Source: Martinezella lusitana (lineage in GTDB: Bacteria > Pseudomonadota > Alphaproteobacteria > Rhizobiales > Rhizobiaceae). Taken from it: DNA of 64,000 bases. The position numbers and the translations under genes were made by a program. Location of the stretch: NCBI RefSeq assembly GCF_014207095.1, contig NZ_JACHBG010000011.1:1-64000 (forward strand). Direction: 5' to 3'. Numbering within the stretch: position 1 is the first letter of the stretch; each line of letters begins with the position of its first letter. The notes beneath the pieces are model-generated. The model did no database searches, was not told the origin of the DNA, and saw only the letters and a program-made list of their open reading frames with translations. Below are positions 53,130-61,432 of the stretch, piece after piece.

Positions 53130-53312
53130 TCAGCCGAAGACGAGCATCCCGAAAAGAACAATCGCGCCCAAAGCAGCGCGATCAATGAGAAATAACCGAA
53201 TGGAGAAGCGCTCCAGCCCAACGACGAGTATGGCATTCGCGGGGCAGATAAGAAGGCCAAGATTCTCTGAACGGGACGGCGGCATGAGACGGCCGGAGTA
53301 TTTGAGCCCCAC
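53130..53312 (-). CDS. Possible small membrane protein
   Basis: A 60-residue frame from a GTG at 53312 with GAGG just upstream. Two hydrophobic segments (LGLLICPANAILVVGL and AALGAIVLFGMLVFG) suggest an integral membrane peptide. No family recognised. Convergent with the oxidase operon. Moderately supported by the ribosome binding site. Confidence 0.4.
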   Translation of the reverse strand: MGLKYSGRLMPPSRSENLGLLICPANAILVVGLERFSIRLFLIDRAALGAIVLFGMLVFG

Positions 53313-53465
53313 GGTTCCTCACCTCCGGCGTCGCGGGTTTAACAAATGCGCAAGAAAGTGCGCCGCCTGATGCCAGTCGTTAATTGGTCGCCGTGATCCG
53401 AACAGTCATCACATGCCCGCCGCTTTACGCGGCGGGTCTAGTCAATATCGGGCTCGCATCCACGC

Positions 53466-53825
53466 CTAAGCGTGGGCATGAGGATGATGAACATCCCAGA
53501 CTGCCCAAAGCGATGCCGCGACAACGAGCACGCCGAGAACGATATCCGTCCACATCGCGTTTGCGTTGGCGGCAAAACCGAGCAACCAGGGAGATGCGAT
53601 CAGCCACAGACCGAGCACCAGATTGGCCCATTCCTCCCATTCCGCAAATATCGAAAGTGCTGCGGTCGCCAACACACCGAGCAAGACAGCAACGATCCAT
53701 GCGTTCCAGCTCGGCATCACCTCGGCTGTGAAGCCGAATATCCAGGGGGAGACAAACAAACATGCAGCCAGGAGCAGATTTGCCCAATCCTGCGTCCTTT
53801 TTCCTTTCATAAAAGCGCTTGCCAT
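53466..53825 (-). CDS. SPW repeat membrane protein
   Basis: A 119-residue protein with four helices in two SPW repeats: WANLLLAACLFVSPWIFGF and WANLVLGLWLIASPWLLGF, each with the hallmark Ser-Pro-Trp. The start at 53825 is set by GAGGAGG 4-10 nt upstream. Family function unknown. A perfect GC-rich hairpin (CCCGCCGC/GCGGCGGG, 53416-53436) lies beyond its stop, without a T run. Confidence 0.88.
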   Translation of the reverse strand: MASAFMKGKRTQDWANLLLAACLFVSPWIFGFTAEVMPSWNAWIVAVLLGVLATAALSIFAEWEEWANLVLGLWLIASPWLLGFAANANAMWTDIVLGVLVVAASLWAVWDVHHPHAHA

Positions 53826-53959
53826 AGCAACCTCCTCACCAAGAAACCTAACGAAGGCTTCATCCAGCGTGAACTTCACGCTTATGTATATAAGTAATTT
53901 CTACATCTCTTGATTCAAGATAACGCGCGAATAATACTTCGGTTATCGCGTCCGAAATT

Positions 53960-54017
53960 CTAGAGCATGTCCTGCGATCGATGCATCGATTGTAACGTGA
54001 CGACACACGCCGAAGCT
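53960..54017. repeat. Dispersed repeat copy B
   Basis: Matches copy A at 35618 with about five differences over 57 bases. It directly precedes the IS630-type transposase remnant and is probably linked to that element's left end. Confidence 0.6.
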
Positions 54018-54029
54018 CATTCAACATCC

Positions 54030-54697
54030 ACAGCAAAGAGTTGGACGAAGGGACAAGCACTGAGCGATGATCTTCGGATACGGGTTGTGAAAGCGTCTGC
54101 GGCGGGTATGTCAGCTCGGCAGTCTGCGGCCCGGTTCGGCGTTGGAATTCCGACCGCGATCCGGTGGATAGCAAGAGCGAATGAGGGCGAACTGATTTCT
54201 CGGCCACAAGGCTGGAGACGATCATCGGCCGTGGATGCACGAGAGGCGCTCGTTGTCGCACTGGTCGAAGGGCGCAAGGACGTGACCCTCAATGAAATGG
54301 TCGAGCGCTTGTCCGTCGAGCGGCAGGTGAGGATCAGCCAGAGTGCGCTTGGCGCCTGGTTGCGAGGCCACGGATGGAGCTTTAGAAAAAGTCCGCATGC
54401 CCTGGAGCAAGACCGATCGGATGTCCTGAAGCGCCCGGCGCGTCTGGTTCGATGGTCAGCTCGACCTCGATCCAGAGAGCTGATCTTCATCGAGGCCCGC
54501 CGAACTCTCCCGGCTGAGATGGCAAGTCCAAGGGGGCGCGCACTTCGAGGTGAGCGTTGCGCCTCGCCGGAATGACCGAACCGTTTGTCCACGGTGGGGC
54601 GATGAACGGGAACGTCTTCCTGGCCCATGTTGAACAGGTGCCGGTCCCGCCCCTTCCCGTCGTCATCGTCGTCACGTTGAAGCTGAAGCGAACCTAG
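54030..54697 (+). pseudogene. IS630-family transposase remnant
   Basis: Reads TKGQALSDDLRIRVVKASAAGMSARQSAARFGVG, an HTH region, then RKDVTLNEMVERLSVER and GAWLRGHGW as in IS630 transposases. Frameshifts at about 54440 and 54560 scatter the DDE domain: RVWFDGQLDLDPES, then LIFIEARRT where the catalytic FIDETG should be, then AGMTEPFVHGGAMNGNVFLAHVEQ. It stops early at 54695-54697, losing the last catalytic residues. Dead element with only one end repeat recognised. Confidence 0.85.
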
Positions 54698-54841
54698 AAC
54701 AGGGCGAAGGCTCCATGAGGCACGCCGTCCCTCACGTCACGACCGGCGATGTCGCGCGTATAGAATTGATGCTCAATCCAACAACCAAATTATTGAATTC
54801 CTTCGGGGAGCGTCCGCCGAGTTTGTCGGACCAGATTTCAG

Positions 54842-55075
54842 CTAACTGGCGGCGGCTCTTTCCACATAGCGCAAGATCCTGGTCACCGTCGATCGGGTGA
54901 CGCCCGCCTCTCCTGCTATGTCATCAATTGATCTGCCATCAGCTTTTAAGCGAAGTACCTCTTCTGATTTATGCCGCATCGCATCGACGGACGTGTCGTT
55001 TAGTCGAGGCACGTCCAAAGCGACAGCATGGTTCCCAGTTGACTTGTCGAAGTGCATTGTATCAGCAGGCATCAT
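54842..55075 (-). CDS. Small helix-turn-helix protein
   Basis: A 77-residue protein; start at 55075 follows GGAGG. The C-terminal half is an HTH (EEVLRLKADGRSIDDIAGEAGVTRSTVTRILRYVERAA), like the Hin/resolvase-type or sigma-70-like HTH. The N-terminal half is unrecognised. May be a regulator, or a fragment of a recombinase left by mobile DNA. Confidence 0.55.
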   Translation of the reverse strand: MMPADTMHFDKSTGNHAVALDVPRLNDTSVDAMRHKSEEVLRLKADGRSIDDIAGEAGVTRSTVTRILRYVERAAAS

Positions 55076-55629
55076 CGCGTCCTCCACCAGCTCTCAATCT
55101 TCCGGAAGAATGCCAATAACTCCAGGCCGGGTAAATTCCGATTCAAGAAGTACATCCGTTAGACCAACTTCACTATGTCGCTACCACAACGGAGGGAGCC
55201 GTCGAGCTGATTTCCTCAGAGCTCGGAAGCTCTGTCCAGTCCTTTGAAGGTCGGTGATTACATTCCAAGAATGTCTAGCAATCATACTCGTTGCCTGCCG
55301 CCAGAGTGATAAAGGCGAAAGCCCGGTCCGCAAGCTATTGCGCGCTCATGTCGTGAACCGCGCGGCAGTATCAGCATCTCCAGGTGCTCGCCTCGAGATC
55401 GTAAGTGGCGATCTGATCGCTAGTATGCCCAAAGAATGGTCATCACTTCACGTTCAAAGCAACAGACCCCGCTCAGTCTCCTGCACGAAGGAGGGCGACA
55501 TGAGGTCTGCCACCAAGGCTCCTGCCATGGACAATTAGGTTGCACAGAAGACTGACTTGAACCCTTCGGGCTAGGCTACGAAGCGCGAAAGAACTGATAT
55601 GTTCTCTCAACCTTAAATGGGGAAGGCTC
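55076..55629. other. Intergenic stretch, no supported gene
   Basis: About 550 bases of short frames without family motifs. It contains at 55552-55572 a CTGACTT...TGAACCCTTCGGGCT block also found at 3146-3172 beside the ISL3-like remnant. Confidence 0.4.
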
Positions 55630-55818
55630 ATGAAATCTAGAGGCCTACATATCGGCGGCACTCGACAACCTTCAAGTTACAGCTCTGCCGGAATATTCGA
55701 AACCGTGCCATCGACAGGCGAGTTGCGCGGCGCCCTTAACGCGCTTCGGCCAACCTCGTCCAGTTGTGGTCGATGCAATTCGATCTTGGCGCTGGAACTT
55801 AAGATCCGTCAACGATGA
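55630..55818 (+). CDS. Hypothetical 62-residue protein, doubtful
   Basis: ATG at 55630 with GGGGAAGG upstream; product MKSRGLHIGGTRQPSSYSS.. has a CGRC pair. Its stop overlaps the next frame (ATGA). No family recognised. Confidence 0.28.
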   Translation: MKSRGLHIGGTRQPSSYSSAGIFETVPSTGELRGALNALRPTSSSCGRCNSILALELKIRQR

Positions 55819-56021
55819 GACTGGACCTTCAGATGAGGGCCTGGAATAAGCAATACGATGCAGCGCTTCGATCGCGAATGAACGAAACCGGATTGGCCGC
55901 ACTGGCTGAACAACTCGCAATGCAAATCGCCACGGTAACCACCAGATTTGCGCCAATCAAAACCCACGATTTACCATCGGCGGCGCTCCTCACATTCTTG
56001 ATGAGACAGGAGCCAGATTAA
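55815..56021 (+). CDS. Hypothetical 68-residue protein, doubtful
   Basis: Coupled to the preceding frame by an ATGA overlap. The product is helical (MRAWNKQYDAALRSRMNETG, LAALAEQLAMQIATV) and looks protein-like, but no family is recognised. Confidence 0.3.
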   Translation: MRLDLQMRAWNKQYDAALRSRMNETGLAALAEQLAMQIATVTTRFAPIKTHDLPSAALLTFLMRQEPD

Positions 56022-56049
56022 ACGGGGTCCATCATAGCCCACCTGACTT

Positions 56050-56316
56050 CTAAACCGGCTGTTTCGTCTTATAAACTGTCGCCGGTTTGGCAAGCTGGTC
56101 ATCGGTCAGCTCCCAGAGCATCGCAATTTTTTCTAACTGAGCGGGATTGATCAATCCGGATTGAAACAAGAAGATCAGTCGTTTAGCCAAGCGGTCGCGG
56201 CGACTTTCGTCGAAATCTAAACACGCCCCCCTGACCACCTGATCAAATACCCGCTTGAGCGTTTCTAGGTTCTTAGGGGGCAAACTACCTTTTGCAAGGC
56301 GTTCCAGGCGCTGCAT
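56050..56316 (-). CDS. Hypothetical 88-residue protein
   Basis: A helical, charged protein (MQRLERLAKGSLPPKNLETL, FDESRRDRLAKRLIFLFQSG, MLWELTDDQLAKPA). Composition and heptad-like pattern look genuine, but no family is known to me. Start is the first ATG in frame; no strong ribosome binding site. Confidence 0.45.
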   Translation of the reverse strand: MQRLERLAKGSLPPKNLETLKRVFDQVVRGACLDFDESRRDRLAKRLIFLFQSGLINPAQLEKIAMLWELTDDQLAKPATVYKTKQPV

Positions 56317-56711
56317 AATGCCCTCACAATGTTGCCTCTCGCCGTTTGACTGGGCAGCGATGGGCCCCGTAGTAATTTTGCCACTGCTCGATAATTCATA
56401 TTATTATGCACATTAAACGGTGCCGCATTCAAGTGCCAAGCAAACGAATGGCTGCTTTTCGATGACTTGCCTGAGTGCGCCGTCGATCTCCAAGATGAAG
56501 TCCTCGCTTCAGTCGGCCCATTGAAATTATCCCTCGTCACAGCGACGTTGTTGGCATTCCTAAGCCTGCTGAATGAAGACTGAAAGACAGCTGACATGCC
56601 CGGTTCAAAGACCGGCACGCTTTCCGTTCCATTCCTGACCAGGAAGATGCATCTGAAAACTCCAACCAAAACCGGTCCAATTTGAAGGTGTCAGATCACA
56701 ACAGAGCCCAG
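56317..56711. other. Intergenic stretch, no supported gene
   Basis: About 400 bases with one long minus-strand frame lacking family features. It leads into the TetR promoter region. Confidence 0.4.
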
Positions 56712-56770
56712 GTTGACACTCTCTCAATTTCGCGTTACATTGCGTAACATTAAATTGAGAGAGCGTCAAC
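56712..56770. promoter_or_regulatory. Nested palindromic operator over the TetR promoter
   Basis: Outer arms at 56712-56730 and 56752-56770 (19 bp each, one mismatch) surround an inner dyad GTTAC-N5-GTAAC at 56734-56748; both are centred on 56741. TTGACA (56713-56718) and TACATT (56736-56741), 17 nt apart, form a promoter inside it. The TetR ATG follows at 56774. Confidence 0.8.
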
Positions 56771-56773
56771 AGC

Positions 56774-57370
56774 ATGTCTCCGCGAGCTTATCGTCAGTCG
56801 GCGCGCGCCGATGCGGTTCTGGATACCGAGCAGCAGATCGTCGACGCCTTGACCGCGCTCCTCGCGGAGCGCTGGTTCGACGAGATCACTCTCGACGACA
56901 TCGCCGCCGCGGCCGGCACCACCCGCCAAACCGTGATACGGCGCTTCGGCAGCAAGACCGGCGTTCTCAGCGCCATGGCGGCCCGGCTGGATGTCTCGAT
57001 CCAAGCCCAGCGTTGGAGCACGCCCGCAGAAAGCGTGGCCGACATCGTCGCGCTCCTGATGGACGATTATGAACGCACCGGCGACGTCATCGTGCGCACG
57101 CTCGGGCAGGAAGCGCGCTTTCCCGAGTTCGCTCCCATTCTCGATCGCGGACGCGAAGGTCATCGCGAGTGGATCGCAGACATGTTCAAGGCCTGGCTCG
57201 ACAAGCTTGATGACAAGGCCCGCAGGGATCGGCTCGCCCAGTTGTTGGTCCAGACTGATGTCTGGATCTGGCATCTGTTGCGTCGGGCGCAGGGACATTC
57301 GACGATGGAGACACAGCGGCTTATGACGCAGGCGATCGAGCGCCTGCTGCGGGAGGATGGAGCGCACTAA
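56774..57370 (+). CDS. TetR family transcriptional regulator
   Basis: A 198-residue repressor. The N-terminal HTH is clear: ALLAERWFDEITLDDIAAAAGTTRQTVIRRFGSKTGVLSAM. The C-terminal ligand domain is helical (VADIVALLMDDYERTGDVIVRTLGQE). It lies 3 nt beyond a nested palindrome that overlaps its own promoter, so it is almost certainly autoregulated. The glycosyltransferase gene begins 31 nt downstream and is probably under the same control. Confidence 0.92.
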   Translation: MSPRAYRQSARADAVLDTEQQIVDALTALLAERWFDEITLDDIAAAAGTTRQTVIRRFGSKTGVLSAMAARLDVSIQAQRWSTPAESVADIVALLMDDYERTGDVIVRTLGQEARFPEFAPILDRGREGHREWIADMFKAWLDKLDDKARRDRLAQLLVQTDVWIWHLLRRAQGHSTMETQRLMTQAIERLLREDGAH

Positions 57371-57400
57371 TCCGGTCTCCATCGAGAAGGGACTAAGGCG

Positions 57401-58720
57401 ATGATAAAGACAATAGATGCGAGGCAGCATCTGTCCATCCTGGTAGCCGGATGGGAAGGCGGCGGCAACGTGCCACCGACGCTCGCGGCCGTGCGCGCGC
57501 TGGCGGACCGGGGCCACGACGTGCGCCTTATCGCCGACGACACGATGAGAGCGGAGGCGATCGCAGCAGGAGCCCGATTCCTACCATGGAAGCGCGCGCC
57601 AAACCGGCCGGATCGGACCTTCGAAAGCTGCTTCATTCGAGATTGGGAAACCGCCGATTCCCTGGCCGGCTTCCAAAGGGGGTGCGAACGGATCTTCGTC
57701 GGACCGGCGCAAGCCTACGCCGAGGATATTCTCGAAGCACTGGCAGCGGGGCCTTGCGATATCCTTATCGGCTCGGATCTGTTGTTCGGCAGCATGCTCG
57801 CGGGCGAAGTTGCGAGGGTTCCGACCGCCTTGCTCGCAAGTAACATCTCGCTTTGGCCCCTCCCCGGACATCCGCCATTCGGTCCGGGCTTTCAGCCTGC
57901 TCGATTGGCGGCGGACAGGGCACGCGATGCCGAAGTTTCGGCAATGGTGGAACAAGCATGGGATAACTTCCTGCCTTGCCTCAACGCCGCCCGCGCTCAT
58001 TTCGGCGTCGCGCCGCTGGCCCATGTTCACGAACAGCCCTTGAGCGCCGGACGCCACCTCCTTGCCACCAGCAGCAGCTTCGATTTTCCCACCGAGCATC
58101 TGCCGGGCCATGTGCGCTATGTGGGGCCGCTTCTGGAGATGCCGAGTTGGGCTCACGAAGGCTGGACGGGCCAGCCGGCGCGCGCAATGCGGCCACTCGT
58201 GCTCGTATCGTTCAGCACTACCAATCAAGGGCAGGCCGATGTGCTCCAGCGGGTGATATCCGGTTTGGCTGGGGAGCCGGTCGAGGTGGTCGTTACCCTC
58301 GGAAAAGCGCTTGAGGCACTTCACCTTCAGTCGTCGGCGAATGTCACAATTCTTCCCAATGCGGCGCATGACGACATCATGGCCAAAGCCGGCGCCGTCG
58401 TCACCCACGGCGGACACGGCACGATCATGCGATCGCTGTACCACGGCGTCCCCCTCGTCATTCTCCCAATGGGGCGCGATCAGAACGACAATGCCGCCCG
58501 CGTCGCCTATCACGGTGTCGGCCTGCGCCTCGATCCTTCGGCAGCACCGCGAATGCTCTGCGAGGCCGTGCGACGCGTCCTTTCCGAGCCGAGCTTTGGC
58601 GACCGGGTGTTGGCACTCGGGCGTACCATCGCAGAAGAGGGCCCGGGGGCGGCCCGGCTCGTCGCAGAAATTGAGGACTTCGTGCAAAGGTCTGCCCAAG
58701 GAGCACTGTCCGCCGCGTGA
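57401..58720 (+). CDS. UDP-glycosyltransferase, macrolide/MGT type (GT1)
   Basis: A 439-residue GT-B fold enzyme that transfers sugar from a nucleotide donor to a small acceptor. The N-terminal domain begins HLSILVAGWEGGGNVPPTLAAVRALADRGHDVRLIAD; the C-terminal donor domain has LVSFSTTNQGQADVLQRV and the GT1 signature AKAGAVVTHGGHGTIMRSLYHGVPLVILPMGRDQNDNAARV. The acceptor is unknown; a TetR partner suggests detoxification or modification of a xenobiotic or natural product. AAGG lies upstream. Confidence 0.9.
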   Translation: MIKTIDARQHLSILVAGWEGGGNVPPTLAAVRALADRGHDVRLIADDTMRAEAIAAGARFLPWKRAPNRPDRTFESCFIRDWETADSLAGFQRGCERIFVGPAQAYAEDILEALAAGPCDILIGSDLLFGSMLAGEVARVPTALLASNISLWPLPGHPPFGPGFQPARLAADRARDAEVSAMVEQAWDNFLPCLNAARAHFGVAPLAHVHEQPLSAGRHLLATSSSFDFPTEHLPGHVRYVGPLLEMPSWAHEGWTGQPARAMRPLVLVSFSTTNQGQADVLQRVISGLAGEPVEVVVTLGKALEALHLQSSANVTILPNAAHDDIMAKAGAVVTHGGHGTIMRSLYHGVPLVILPMGRDQNDNAARVAYHGVGLRLDPSAAPRMLCEAVRRVLSEPSFGDRVLALGRTIAEEGPGAARLVAEIEDFVQRSAQGALSAA

Positions 58721-58950
58721 TTGACACCCACCGATCGCGGCAGGAACATCGCGACCGGCACCATGTCAAATCCTCTCCTCCTGCCCAACGTCGTTGCCTC
58801 CGCATCGGCGAACGAAGGAGCTTTACGCCCATTTGCCTCATTGGCAGGCATCCGTGTCAGCACTTGAGGGGAACCAAGACCATGAACCGCCGGCTGACAG
58901 CATAGCCGCATCGGAAATCTCGAAAGCAGTCCATCAAAAGGAACCAAAGG

Positions 58951-59796
58951 ATGACAAGCGCCTCTTCAAGCGAACATGCAATGACCCTGACGTCCGGCCA
59001 ACTGGACGCCTATCTTGCAAGGATCGGAGTGAACCGGCCGGTTTCACTCGATGTCGACAGTCTGTCGAGGCTTCACCGCGCCCATCTCATGGCCTTCACC
59101 TGGGAGGCGCTGGATGCTTTCATGGGCTGGCCGTCCTCGATCGCCCCATCCGTCGCCTTCGCCAAAATGGTGGAGGGCAAGCGCGGCGGCTGGTGCTACG
59201 AGATGAACGGTCTGTTCGGTGCGGCGCTTACAGCGCTCGGCTTTCGCGTGACGCGCCTATGCGGCGGCGTCAATCGCGAAATGATAGGCGATGCCGCTAT
59301 CGGCAATCATCTTACTCTGCGTGTCGATCTCGACCGGCCGTACCTTGCCGAGGTTGGCCTGGCCGATGCCATCGTCGAACCGGTACCGCTTGCCGTCGGA
59401 CCGATCAGCCAACGCGGCTTTGATTTTTCGATCTCGCCCACGGACGACGGTTGGCTGCGCTTCAATAACCATGCGAACGGCCTCGCGCACAGCTTCGATT
59501 TTCGGCCCGATCACAGCGACGAGAGCGCCATTGCCGCCACGCTTGGCTGGCTGACCCAGGATCCCGGTTCACCATTCACAAACGCGCTTGCCATCCTGCG
59601 GCATACTTCGGATGGCTATGTCGCCCTGAAGAACGATTGCCTGCGCAGCGTGACGGCAGACAAGATCAGCGAACAGCGCATCACAAGTGCGGGCCATCTC
59701 GCGGATACGTTCAATACGATTTTCAGGCTCAACATTCCCAAGTCCGATCTCGTCTGGGAAAAAGTCCAGATGGTCGCGCGAAGCGAAACCACCTGA
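58951..59796 (+). CDS. Arylamine N-acetyltransferase
   Basis: A 281-residue NAT-family enzyme that moves acetyl groups from CoA to arylamines or hydrazines. Cys82 is in RGGWCYEMNG and His120 in IGNHLTLRVDL; the third triad position, usually Asp in LxDVGFG, is Glu134 in YLAEVGLAD. Spacing is normal. The start at 58951 has GGAACC 8 nt upstream; another ATG ten codons on is possible. It follows the glycosyltransferase by 230 nt and may share its detoxification role. Confidence 0.9.
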   Translation: MTSASSSEHAMTLTSGQLDAYLARIGVNRPVSLDVDSLSRLHRAHLMAFTWEALDAFMGWPSSIAPSVAFAKMVEGKRGGWCYEMNGLFGAALTALGFRVTRLCGGVNREMIGDAAIGNHLTLRVDLDRPYLAEVGLADAIVEPVPLAVGPISQRGFDFSISPTDDGWLRFNNHANGLAHSFDFRPDHSDESAIAATLGWLTQDPGSPFTNALAILRHTSDGYVALKNDCLRSVTADKISEQRITSAGHLADTFNTIFRLNIPKSDLVWEKVQMVARSETT

Positions 59797-59905
59797 ACGA
59801 GCACGCTTACCAACCCACCAGGTCGGGCGGCGGATCGAGGCCTGGCTGCGGCAGAATCCGCAGCTCAGCACTCTAAAACTGCGCGACATCGTCCGCCGTC
59901 AATAC

Positions 59906-60214
59906 TTACTCAACCGAAAGCACTTCACCCGTTCGCCGGTCGATCACAACCTTTATGTCGTCGCCATCTCGATCCGAACCTTCGACGATAAACACATTTC
60001 GCCTGCGGGCGACATTATCGACCTCGCGCACGCCTTCATCCCGAGCGATGCGAATGGCCTGGCGTTCGCTAATACCCATGTCAACGGGCGGCGGCTCCAT
60101 GCCGGGATTGACGCGCACACCACCAGGACCGATCTCAATACTTTGTGAGAACGATGGTGTTGCTGATATGATCAGCACTAGTGCAGTGGCTGCTAGAGCA
60201 AGATTCTTGAACAT
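59906..60214 (-). CDS. Secreted PepSY-like protein
   Basis: A 102-residue exported protein: signal peptide MFKNLALAATALVLIISATPSFS, then a proline-rich linker and a PepSY-type fold (ISERQAIRIARDEGVREVDNVARRRNVFIVEG, then IKVVIDRRTGEVLSVE). PepSY domains often inhibit proteases or bind ligands in the periplasm. Start at 60214 is chosen for the signal peptide. Monocistronic and convergent to the NAT gene. Confidence 0.75.
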   Translation of the reverse strand: MFKNLALAATALVLIISATPSFSQSIEIGPGGVRVNPGMEPPPVDMGISERQAIRIARDEGVREVDNVARRRNVFIVEGSDRDGDDIKVVIDRRTGEVLSVE

Positions 60215-60346
60215 GGGGGCATCCAGAAAAATGATGAGGTTCGTACCGTAACAATTTTGTCTCGCTTTTTCACGGCGAATAATCAAGGGCCTGATTTGCA
60301 CTTTGATAGCCCCATTCACTAGCATAGCGAGTAACTTAGCGGATCA

Positions 60347-60625
60347 TTACACCAGCGCGGTTGCTGCTCTGACTGCATGAGATCTTGCAAACCGGATGAC
60401 CTTGGAGCGGTGCGCAAATTGTAATTCCGCCGTCACTAAAAGATCATCGATCAGCTTCATGAGATCCACGTCCCGCAAGCCCGGGAAAGTCAGGGCGGCC
60501 TCGCCCATAAGCGTTGCGAGAATGACCGCCGGCGGATGGTTTGCGGCGATCAAAGCTATAAGATTTTCAGCTAGGTCATTCATTGATTTGCGTACGCCGC
60601 CAACCACATCATGTGCTTGTCGCAT
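60347..60625 (-). CDS. Hypothetical 92-residue protein
   Basis: A helical soluble protein (MNDLAENLIALIAANHPPAV, LMGEAALTFPGLRDVDLMKLIDDLL). The first ATG (60625) and one 14 codons on (60583) are both possible; neither has a strong ribosome binding site. No family recognised. Confidence 0.42.
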   Translation of the reverse strand: MRQAHDVVGGVRKSMNDLAENLIALIAANHPPAVILATLMGEAALTFPGLRDVDLMKLIDDLLVTAELQFAHRSKVIRFARSHAVRAATALV

Positions 60626-61432
60626 TTAAGGTTTCTCGTTGTTGATCTAACGTAGTCCCGGTAACAGCCCGTGCCTTGCCCAATGGTGTAAACAGTCAGT
60701 CGCATTTTAACGATCAGGTCCAGGATCGCGTAACGACGTCCTGTCCAGCCTTTGGAGCGGCCCAAGAACGACAGGCCTGATCAGTGCTGTCCGAAGGAGC
60801 CTGTGGTATAGACGATGGGCCTGGATATCATCCCTAATCGAGGTGGCGCGCCAGCGAGAAAGAACTGACATTCGTTCGAATAATGTGGGGGCCAAGGAGT
60901 GCCTTATGATGGCGTGTCAGACTATGGTCTGAATACACAAGGCATAGGTCCTATGGTCGTGGGAGGATGACATTTTAGCGATATCGCAGCGCGATGTTTT
61001 GCGGGAGGCATCGCTACGATGGGTGACACATGTTATGTGAGCGAGGTTCGCACGCGTGCTTGCTCTGTCATCGATAGTGGCAGGATCAACCCGCAGTAGC
61101 ACGCAAGACAAACGACCAAAGGAACCGCCCTTGAAGGGACAGAAGGGTATTCATCAGGGAGGAGAATGACGGTTGATCGAACGACCACACGGCGTACCGC
61201 GACGGGGTCAATCGGCGGGCATCACAAACCTAACTGTCCGGTGTGGGCGATGACCTGAGCGGGAAAGTGATGGCGACGGCGATGTCGAGGTGGATTGACG
61301 CGTAAATTTAACCGATACGTCCATGCCTGTCGAGTTTCACAACATCCCCCCTGCAAAAAGGCATTTTTCAATCTCGCCGGCGTGGCCTCCGAATGCCAGG
61401 CATCGCTGGCAAGCCTTTGTGCCAAATCTAGG
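60626..61432. other. Intergenic stretch, no supported gene
   Basis: About 800 bases with only short frames. It contains the inverted repeat TCAGAC-TATG-GTCTGA at 60917-60932. Part may be the 3' flank of cpaF and decayed DNA. Confidence 0.4.

Noticed and set aside
53416..53436. GC-rich perfect hairpin as a terminator
   Set aside because: The 8-bp stem is perfect, but there is no T run on either side, so intrinsic termination is not supported.
60917..60932. TCAGAC-TATG-GTCTGA inverted repeat
   Set aside because: No gene with a fitting start lies nearby, so a regulatory role cannot be argued.
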